The notes beneath the pieces were generated by a model. That model had not been told where the DNA came from. It saw nothing but the letters and a program-made list of their open reading frames with translations, and did not search any database. Source: Andrena cerasifolii (taxonomy: Eukaryota > Arthropoda > Insecta > Hymenoptera > Andrenidae). From it: a stretch of 64,000 nucleotides of DNA. Where the stretch lies: the NCBI RefSeq assembly GCF_050908995.1, contig NC_135120.1:10677433-10741432 (forward strand). Reading direction: 5' to 3'. The position numbers were made by a program, and so were the translations under genes. Positions 57,501-64,000 of the stretch are shown here, piece by piece (positions within the stretch are counted from its first letter, which is position 1; the number at the start of each line of letters is the position of its first letter).

Positions 57501-60500
57501 TTTCTCGTAACACCAGAGACAACTAAAAATCTGTTAGATACCAACACTAAATAATAGGGGAGACCGGGGTTGGTTGTCTCAAGGTGTAGGTCGACTAATA
57601 ACGTTAACAAGGTTTAAATTGTTATTTTGTTATTCAGAAAGCGATGTTTATTTTTTGTTTAAATTTCACTATGTTATAAATACATTATAATCTATGTTTA
57701 GGTTGAAAAATTTTCGGTTTATTATTAAAATATGAAAGAGAGAAATTAATACTTTCTAATGAAACAACTCTTGTGACATTGTGTTATTTTATTACCACTC
57801 AGATAAGTTACTAATAACATTTTCTTAACTGATTGTACCTATAGTCAACCTACCCTATACCGCAAGTCAACCAACCCCGATCATGGGGCTGATTGACCAG
57901 CATGGAAGGTGATAGAAAAACACTAAAATACCTTAACTCTTGTCACATTGAGTCAACTTTAATAATTTAATCAGATAGCCAAATGTATGCCCTATCAAAT
58001 ATACTAACCGGTTCAATGACATTTCGTCCACATAATTTATTAAAAATCAAAAACTAAAAAACTGGCCTACCACCCGCGGTCTCCCCTACCCACTCATTTT
58101 CAAACATAAACCACGAAGAATGCGTTAAGCTCGTACATCGAATCATCTAAAATTGAAACGGAATCCACGATCGCAGTGTTCAGTTCACAACGAAGCACGG
58201 TTTAAGGCCTGCTTCTAAACAGAAAGATTGACCCGCATCAATGGAGAATTGACCCGCAAAAAAGCCATCCCCAATTCTTCCACGTAAACCAACGACGATC
58301 GCTGAGGTGATATCAGTCGGGACTAATAAGCGGTTACACAAGTCTCCCCGCGATAAACCGTGGTCCGTTAGCGAACCTTTAGGCCACCGCGAAGTGTCCA
58401 TAAACATCGTCCCGACGCGCGTTAAGAAAACTAGCACCTTTCCTTTTTTTCTACATGCAGTTGTCCGTAAGAGAAAAATGAAACTTGCTACTCTTCGTAA
58501 CGCGCGTCGGTATCGAGGTGACATTACTCTCGAGAGAATTGCAGGCTTGAGCCTGCGGTTGCTCGAAATCTCGCCATGTTCCCCAGCGAACGGGGTCGAC
58601 CTTGGAAGGAAACGGACCGAGGGCGGAAGCTGTACCTCGTCCGAGGTAATCGGCGGCTCGAGAGTAGGGCCCACCTCTGGACTCGCGAGGGGGGAAAGAG
58701 GGCCTTAGGTCGCGATTGCAGTAGTCGGCGTGGTCGCAGCAGGCGACCACGTATTCCACGTCGCCTTGACCGCGTAGCGTGTTATTCGGGCTGCACCAGA
58801 CCGAGTAATCGGGCGCCGGGAAGAAGCGCCCCTTATCGTAACACCTGAGAACAATTCGCAATGACGAGTACCTACCGCCACAACGTGGGGCTAGTGTCTA
58901 TGGGGGTTGCCCGCGGCCCCGGCGGGGCCCTTCGTTCCCCTTCCAGCTGACTCGCGCGGCGACCGACCATAGAAATCCGTGGAAAACGTTCGCGGGTGCC
59001 TTAACGGTATCTTGTCGACGCGGGATTCGTTCGCCGTTCCCTCGCTATCGATTACGGTTTAATCGAACAGCAGCCCCCGTCGTCGTGCCGGCCTCTCGTG
59101 TATTGTAAATAAATTACGGCCGTCGCAGCTGGTCCGCTGTGTTCCTTTCTTTCCCGTCGTTTTTTCACTTTGTCGCGGGCCGTGATAAATTGCTCTTATT
59201 ACCAGGTTATAAATTCGCGGGAGCACCGGCGGCGGAATAACAGGCGCGCGGCGAGATAAGCCGGCGAATTAATCATTAATAACTCTGTCGCGATGGGGCC
59301 CGAGTTTCGGCGGCCTTTCTCTCCCGTCTGGGTAATTTGCCGCTCGCGGGGCCGTATTATAACGTCGTTATCTCCAGCCCTTCGGGGACGGGTTATTGTA
59401 TTAAATTGCTTTGTTTTTCAGCCGCAGAGGCGACTGGGAATCTCGGCCACGGGAGGATCGAACCCACTGGGACCGCGGTTTTCGCTTCGGAGCGACACGT
59501 GACGCTACCAGCGGAACAGCTCGTTCCGAAGACGATTGCTGACGGGTTGACAACTACGCTTTCGTGCTCCGAGCTTACAAAATTGTGGGATCATCGTCGA
59601 GAGTCGTCGATCTTATAAACAACCGTGCAACAAGATACCATTAAGCGCACAATATTTACAGGTTGTTTGAAAGTATTACATAGATGTTGGAGCGGTTAGG
59701 ATATGGGTTGTATCAACTACTGAAAATAAGGCTTTTAGTCCCAGAGGAATAATTGTACGAGTATATACAGGGTTCCATAAGCTGTGACGGGCAGGTCGTT
59801 AAGGCAAATTCTCCGCTAAATCAAGGATAACAATTAACTCGGTTGTACACCGAGCTGATTGCTCTCCTTTGCTTTCACGAGTCTTCTTAAACGAGGAAGA
59901 ATTCACGACAACAAAGGAGCCAGAGAGATTAAATCGGATGGGCGTGCAGAAATGAGAATAATAATAGCTGCGGTGGTCGATACGAAGCGTGGGTGCAAGA
60001 TCCTTGGACAGTATTTCTAAATTCTTAGCTTTACATTGTTTGATATTAAGTTTCGAAGCGATACAGAGGCTCGAGTGAATGATCCGCGTGCGGAAGATTT
60101 AAGCTGCTCTTTTTGCCTCTCAAGTTCGTCTTGTGTATCCTGCACCGATCCTTCGAACAACGCGAAACTATCGGCAACTAAAAGGAGAGGTTAATATGTG
60201 TAATCTACTAGATTTATGTACAAAATGATTAGAAAGGGGGAGGAGACGCTGAGAGGCTAACGGAGCGCATCTAAGACTTCCTTTCTTCGAGAAATTGAAA
60301 GAAAATATTTACAAAAGCTGCCCTTTTCGCAAGGATCTGTTTACCAATGTCGCTACTGTGTGTCTACTTTCGTTAGAGAGTGCAGAGAGGAGAGATACGG
60401 CAACATGCTACCGGTGCTTTCCAAGTCCACCGGGGAGGAGTTCCGGTCCCCGGGTACTTGTAAGCAGAAAAAGAAAAATACAGGAGGAGAATACCTCGAA

Positions 60501-62344
60501 GTAACTAGAATCTCTATAGGTGGCAAACAGTTTCATTGTTTTCCATTATAAAAAAAATGGGGGTGCTCCAAAACTCCTTTGGATTTTTAATTATTAAAAG
60601 AGAAAAACACCGGACATCGATCTTAGTTCTCCGTACGCTTCGACTAAATATCGATTCTCACAATCTCTATCGAACATTCGAAAGTATATTTCAACTGAGA
60701 ACTGACGCGTTGACTTGAAAAGTTTGAAATGAAATCGTGTCGCGTAACCGGAGCTATGCTGCGATTTAATTAAAAACTGGGGGAGGAAAGCAGGAGGAAA
60801 TCGATGAATTCGGTGGGGGCTCGAAATTATACAACGGGAATAGAAAACAGAAGTACACTATCGATCGTTACGTAGAGTGTAACGGAGTACGAACCACTGT
60901 CAAACAGATTATACAGCACCATTAAATGTTACATCGAGAAGAAAAGCTGCCCCCGAATACGATAGTGTATTTCTATGCCGCGGGGAGTCTAATATTTAAG
61001 CGAGCCTTAAAACCCTCCGAGAAACTCTGTCGCTGAAGCCGTAAGCCACCGTCCTGTGAATCGATCCAATTTTCCCGCAACGGCAACGAAAATGCTCCTG
61101 GTAACCGCGTTGTGGATCGGACGCTGTAACGCGAATCGGAAGTAGAAGTGACACGGCCCGGTATACCGTGTGTTATCGAGCAACGGGGAGCGCGGACGGC
61201 GAAACGAGAGAAACTGGGATAGGGCAGCGCGGCGAGAGCGAGGGAGCGCGCAAGTAGTGCATTTAACGCATCGTATGCACGCGCGCCGATGCAGCATCGC
61301 GGGGCCACCGTTGGCTTTCTCTGCTCTCGGAAGTATATCGATTTGTATCCACGTCGATGTGCACCGTGCGACATTCCATAAAATATATATACAGCGTGTG
61401 TGCGTGTGTGTGTGCGTTGCGTGTGCGTAGAGACACAGACGGACAGATTTGATGCGCGACAGAAGGAGAGAGAGGACAGCCATTAGCGTGTCAGCAGGTA
61501 GTGTGCGCGATACATTGCTGGAAAGGCCGCGGCACAATGCACAAATCCGCATAGAGAGGGAAATAAGAAGAGAACGTTTGCGATCAGCGTGGGGCATCGA
61601 CATAATAAATATGCAACAAAGTGTACGGGGGAGGGTTTACGTTTTACGTGGTTAACGATCTTCATTTTCCTCTCCTCTCCTTTCCTTGCTTGCGCGAGCA
61701 CACAGAGCGCTCGCCAGTGGCGAGGAGATTGCGAACGAACAACACGGGGGGCGTGTGTGTATGCTGCGCGCGGGAAGGCCGAGTGTCGGCGGGAAATAAA
61801 GAAGTTCCGCGTCGGATTGAATCGGTAACGGCGGGATAATTATCATCAAAGGGAAGCATCGGCGGAAAAACCGCGGCGTAGAGTCAACAGCATGAAAATT
61901 TAATTGCTACTTCAATTAACGTAAGATCCTCTCCCGGCAATGTTCTACGGGCTATATTACAGAGAGTCGGGGGCTTCTTGTTCGTTCTAACGAACATCGG
62001 TGTCTACGGAGCAGAGATACTGAAATATATGTATATATATATAGAGAGAGAGAGAGAGAGGAGGAGTAAAAAGATAATGAAAGAGATAGGCAGAGGTTAA
62101 AAAGAAGTGTAGAGACAGATAGAGTGTGCTGCAGCAAAAGCCTGAGCCACCTGCAGAGTTTTCGCTACTTCCAGGTCGATGGACTGTACCTTCTTTGTTG
62201 CTAGGGTGCAGCTGGGGTTTCAGATCCCGATTGCAAAAATCCTCTTTGCAGCACTCGATGACAAAGGTCGTGTTTCGCGAGTCGCTCGTCATGCAGAAGA
62301 TGAGCGGTTCGGGCTGCGACGGCGACAGCTGTTTATTCACGCAC
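45413..62344 (-). CDS. babo: Activin/TGF-beta type I receptor kinase (baboon), 5' end missing
   Basis: A single-pass plasma-membrane Ser/Thr kinase that, after activin-type ligand and type II receptor binding, phosphorylates the activin-branch Smad. Exons on the - strand in order: 62190-62344 or 58675-58844 (alternatives), then 48703-49020, 46947-47177, 46318-46658, 45883-46122 and 45413-45535. All phases agree. Seen in the protein: a Cys-rich ectodomain end with the CC...CN box, a transmembrane helix (MALTIAMPICAICVVVMVIY), the GS box TSGSGSGLPLLVQR, the P-loop GKGRFGEV, VAVK lysine, HRDLKSKN catalytic loop, DLG magnesium motif and MAPE. The L45 loop reads ADNKDNGTW, as in ALK4/ALK5 and baboon rather than BMP receptors, so Tkv and Sax are excluded. 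About 468 residues are visible. The signal peptide and first ectodomain exon must lie beyond base 64000. Confidence 0.93.
45883..46122 (-). CDS. babo: babo kinase exon, C-lobe
   Basis: 80 residues, starting VLEEMINMNHFDSFKRADVY and including GGIHEEYQLPFYDLVPSDPT. Acceptor TTTCAG|GTA, donor GAG|GTAAGC, phase 0 on both sides. Confidence 0.93.
46318..46658 (-). CDS. babo: babo kinase exon, catalytic loop
   Basis: Completes the Asp of NKDNGTW, then 113 residues including HRDLKSKNILVKTNG, DLGLAVRHD and the end of the activation segment KRYMAPE. Acceptor ACACAG|AT, donor GAG|GTAAGC, phase 0. Confidence 0.93.
46947..47177 (-). CDS. babo: babo kinase exon, N-lobe
   Basis: Starts with the last Gly of the GS box and LPLLVQRSIARQIQ. 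It contains GKGRFGEVWRG, NVAVKIFSSREERSWFREAE and ends FIAADNK. Acceptor AAGTAG|GC, donor AAAG|GTACGT, phase 1. Confidence 0.93.
47429..47457. repeat. TTTA microsatellite
   Basis: Tetranucleotide TTTA/ATTT repeated about seven times with one interruption. Confidence 0.85.
48524..48563. repeat. 20-bp tandem duplication
   Basis: CTTCTTTGGCATTCAGTGAT occurs twice head to tail without a mismatch, followed by the first six bases of a third copy. Confidence 0.85.
48703..49020 (-). CDS. babo: babo transmembrane and GS-box exon
   Basis: About 105 residues: a juxtamembrane linker (ETARVSPGSVTHETLVNEQT), the membrane helix, a basic stop-transfer stretch YMTRRRPR, and the GS box start TSGSGSG. The donor TCCG|GTAGGT is clear. 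The acceptor TTCAG|AA at 49021 is the only one found that accepts the phase-1 donors of both alternative ectodomain exons; it has a weak pyrimidine tract, so this edge is less certain. Confidence 0.8.
49254..50288 (-). CDS. Unrecognised 344-codon open frame
   Basis: A long uninterrupted frame on the babo strand inside its intron. I do not recognise the product. It is rich in Ser, Arg, Leu, Pro and Cys, has no clear domain, membrane segment or repeat, and overlaps open frames on the opposite strand. It may be a chance frame in DNA of balanced composition. Its length is the only point in favour. Confidence 0.12.
   Translation of the reverse strand: MVYVPGPRALTFDHRGIRSTRFLAIFTALFMAARSHSPVARPSSSNASWAINPLACPRIAEWMVPRHRFDSANTCSPSRRSPAARSHSLPELLQFYRGLGKQRVPRLGTTRLLPLAPPRGRASLQFLTPCSLTFCVVLPRNNQLTASACVQGAGRRRTGRKNGSGKSSTVRTCDVVLHVRGLHRLVVPSTTWTGKRRSSLTIYSSHAVGGSSRCCCTFTLRRFPRNRLLFVLSLTQVGPAIHEKPFDHRVLSISSREKMPPALSHSHLLISNRKLHACLLCRTAAPCMLSVCFSSGKLREGVSARCISVLSASRILPLGVPSEIGFAAFTRCSGKRVTLDSEDL
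50580..50731. mobile_element. Short MITE with GGCT ends
   Basis: The two halves are inverted repeats of about 48 bases, both containing GTCGAGTAGCGAGTAATTTA (left) or its complement (right). The outer words are GGCTAATTCAGACA and GGCTGGAACAGACA. The interior carries further partial copies of the same word. Non-coding; TTAA/TTTA flanks are possible. Confidence 0.65.
50753..51249. mobile_element. piggyBac-like MITE (TTAACCC ends)
   Basis: The left end is TTAACCCTCGTCAGACGGCA, and the right end on the - strand is TTAACTCTCGTCAGACGGCA. TTAA flanks and an inward CCC at the left fit piggyBac-type elements. The interior is AT-rich with no transposase. A GGCATAGG(C/T)ACAAT word recurs near both 50770 and 50953. 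Confidence 0.7.
52721..53204. mobile_element. Near-complete palindromic fold-back element
   Basis: The left arm from GGAACTGAATTTTGTGCC to about 52917 is mirrored by the right arm from about 53012 to GGCAGAAAATTCAGTTCC at 53204, with few differences over about 190 bases (for example GATAATTTAAACAATTATTT). The loop is under 100 bases. No target duplication or coding frame is evident, so it may be a MITE or an inverted duplication. Confidence 0.7.
55014..55880. repeat. Cluster of GTGCTACTTTTCGT repeats
   Basis: Variants of GTGCTACTTTTCGTANCGCACG occur inverted at 55014-55039 and direct at 55319-55340, 55378-55401 and 55846-55880. A fifth copy at 58473-58509 lies in the intron just 3' of the second babo ectodomain exon. 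The last two copies share an extra AAAAATGAAAC in front. Origin unknown. Confidence 0.6.
55448..55811. mobile_element. MITE with TA flanks, GGGGNCGTCCTTAAATTACG ends
   Basis: The left end GGGGGCCGTCCTTAAATTAC and the right end on the - strand GGGGTCGTCCTTAAATTACG face each other and are each flanked by TA. The inner sequence is AT-rich and non-coding. TA duplication suggests a Tc1/mariner-type or similar mobiliser, not proven. Confidence 0.7.
57557..58086. mobile_element. MITE with TA flanks, GGGGAGACCG ends
   Basis: The left end GGGGAGACCGGGGTTGGTTG and the right end on the - strand GGGGAGACCGCGGGTGGTAG are inverted and flanked by TA. A related CAACCAACCCCG word occurs internally near 57870. 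There is no transposase. Confidence 0.7.
58675..58844 (-). CDS. babo: babo alternative ectodomain exon, version 2
   Basis: 56 residues between a leading G (completing a Gly-type codon) and a trailing G. It starts CYDKGRFFPAPDYSVWC and ends CCDHADYCNRDLRPSFPP. Five cysteines and one glycosylation site (NNT). Acceptor TTCTCAG|G, donor AGAG|GTGGGC. Entry and exit phases are identical to those of the exon at 62190-62344, as expected for mutually exclusive exons. Confidence 0.88.
61395..61428. repeat. GT microsatellite
   Basis: Interrupted (GT)n with GC steps. Confidence 0.8.
62025..62066. repeat. TA then GA microsatellite
   Basis: (TA)n passes directly into (GA)n, about 125 bases downstream of the first babo ectodomain exon on its strand. 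Confidence 0.85.
62190..62344 (-). CDS. babo: babo alternative ectodomain exon, version 1
   Basis: 51 residues: it starts CVNKQLSPSQPEPLIFC and ends CCKEDFCNRDLKPQLHPSNK plus a partial codon. Five cysteines and one glycosylation site (NTT). Acceptor TTGAAG|G, donor GAAG|GTACAG. It has the same phases and the same position in the receptor as the exon at 58675-58844, but only moderate sequence similarity. Confidence 0.85.
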
Positions 62345-64000
62345 CTTCAAGCCGAGTTTGCACCAGTTTCAGATAAAAAATACAATGTGACAGACAAACC
62401 AACGGCAAACGTCGGGGGATAATCGTGCTTTGGGTCGCGAATACGGGGGCACTACGGGGTTCCCCAGAATCGGCTATCAACGGCGAAGGAGCGACAGCGC
62501 GTTGTAGGTAAATTCTGGAGAGCTTAACGTGCTTATCGGTCTCGTTCCGCGGTGGAACGATAAAGTAACACCATCTTGTTAATTGCTATTGCTCCTCAAA
62601 CGGTGCACCGAAGAAAATATGAGCCTGCAACGGTTAAGACACAGCAGAAGCCACGATTATTCGAACTAATTGGTGGACATGAATTTCAGCACCTTAAGGA
62701 TTAAACGCCTTCTCGCGCGTAAAATGCCCCCTTCTTTCCGGTAGATTTTTCCGTACAAGTGAAAATGCGTAGATCTTTGTTGATACGAACATAAATTATG
62801 CAGGTAGTATTAAATAAACTATGAGCGTAAGTGTTTTGACAAAAATTTAATTACTCCGGATTGCGCGGTGATTCCCTGTTTAGACGGAAACGTGGATTTA
62901 TGGTTCCTAAGTACTAATACGTTATCACGAGGGGCGAGCATATATTAGATAATATTACGTTCGTAAACCAGTCATGTACATTAAGCTTGAATAATTTCCG
63001 TTCAAGCGGATTGCTGTTCTTTTAACCGACGACGTTTTAAAATCTATGGGATTATTATTTTCAGAAATGTAATCAGCTTCGTAAGTGATCTATTACCGCG
63101 CTTCTTGCTTCTGCTACTAAGCTAGTACGTTTCCAGGTAGTTCCTAAGATCGCTTTCATTTCGCGGCACTATCAAAATAATCGATTGTTCGCATAATCGA
63201 GGCTCCGCTGTGTCCTAAAGCCACCGCACAGAACTTATCACCGTTCTCGTTTGTACCGATTCACCCCCCGACGTCGACATCCGTGATTTCACGCGCGGAT
63301 GTCGCTAAAAGATGCGGACAGGTGTACATATGCATTGCGTCCTCCTTACGTTTCAAAAATTAAATAGTATTACAGTGAACCCGATCACATTTCATGCAAT
63401 ATTCGGAAAAACAGTGACGCGGATTATTTTATCGGGGGGGACCATCATCATCGCCCTACCAAAATAGTCCTCATTTCTCGTAATAACACGGCGAGCAGCT
63501 TTCGCGGAGCGCAATAAACAAGCGTGCTTACGAAAGAAAGAATGCATAATACGTAGCTGGCTTGACATGCCAAATATGCACCTATATAAACCTACTCGCG
63601 AGTGAGCGATTCCGCGGAAATCGGCAAGTAGAAACGCAGCCACGATTATGGCGCGGACGGGATCGCTGAACAAACTCCAACAAACGCAAAAAAAAAAAAA
63701 AGAAAAATTAAGTGATAAAAACCAAGAGGCTCAAAACGGTGAAGAGCTGTTAAAATTAAAAAAAAAAAACCAAGGAGAGAGAGAAACGATAGATGGGAGA
63801 AGGTGAAAAAAAAAATCTTCAACACCGTGCAACTCAACACTCGTTTGCGATACCTGACAGTGGGGGTAGCCAGTGGTAGCAGATCGTCGGTCCCTGAGAT
63901 CCCTTTACCTCTCTCTCGCGCGGAGGGGAGAATCGAAAAACTTAGGACGACGAATAAAAACAAAAACAGACGTTGCGTTAAAAGGCGCAGGATGCCTTTG
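62345..64000. other. Right edge, presumed babo intron
   Basis: No ectodomain or signal-peptide exon was found. A - strand frame near 63646-63963 begins with hydrophobic residues but ends in low-complexity Phe/Leu runs and has no cysteine pattern. The babo 5' end should lie further right. Confidence 0.5.

Larger units (their letters stand above)
49021..58674 (-). other. babo: Large babo intron rich in inverted-repeat elements
   Basis: About 9.7 kb between the transmembrane exon and the nearest ectodomain exon. No further ectodomain exon with a CC...CN box was found by eye. It contains five inverted-repeat elements and a dispersed repeat cluster, listed separately. Confidence 0.6.
58845..62189 (-). 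other. babo: Intron between the two babo ectodomain exons
   Basis: No exon is recognised. It is GC-rich next to 58.9-59.5 kb and otherwise plain, with a GT microsatellite (61395-61428) and a TA/GA microsatellite (62025-62066) about 120 bases 3' of the first exon. Confidence 0.6.

Noticed and set aside
63646..63963. Signal-peptide-like - strand frame as babo first exon
   Set aside because: It lacks the cysteine pattern and a donor in the required phase and ends in low-complexity Phe/Leu runs.

Overview
The window is nuclear DNA of an insect, most likely a hymenopteran such as a bee or ant. The evidence is two conserved animal genes split by many short GT-AG introns, long gene-poor stretches of moderate GC, many microsatellites and many short inverted-repeat transposons. 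The order is inferred from how the proteins compare with sequences I know, and I could not run a search.

Layout. Bases 1 to about 21.3 kb hold no recognisable protein gene. They contain several MITE-like elements, two strong palindromes, and a GC-rich patch at 10.9-12 kb with a CCAAT/TATA pair and an unrecognised basic ORF. From 21,393 to 37,548 on the + strand lies the complete muscle thick-filament gene paramyosin (Prm). Fifteen coding exons give a long form of about 875 aa. Inside the gene, two extra exons (33,221-33,541 and 34,802-35,370) start a short form (miniparamyosin, about 659 aa). It joins the long form at exon 12 and shares its last 363 residues. The second of these exons also reads through its donor to a stop, with an AATAAA 88 bases further on, so a 312-aa product without the rod is possible.

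Prm is followed by a 3'UTR carrying a small TTAA-flanked inverted-repeat element, then by a gene-free region (38.8-45.3 kb) in which Prm and the next gene converge. From 62,344 down to 45,413 on the - strand is most of baboon (babo), the activin/TGF-beta type I receptor kinase. Four kinase exons, one transmembrane/GS-box exon and two interchangeable ligand-binding exons are visible. The signal peptide and first ectodomain exon lie beyond the right edge. Its large introns hold at least five more inverted-repeat elements and a dispersed repeat cluster.

The two genes do different jobs: thick-filament assembly in muscle, and activin-type signalling at the plasma membrane. They are simply neighbours. 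The points most worth following are the paired babo ectodomain exons, the possible intronic polyadenylation product of Prm, a frame-forced GC-AG intron in Prm, and a set of TTAA-flanked fold-back elements. I saw no CRISPR, operon-like or otherwise prokaryotic system and no convincing tRNA or rRNA gene.
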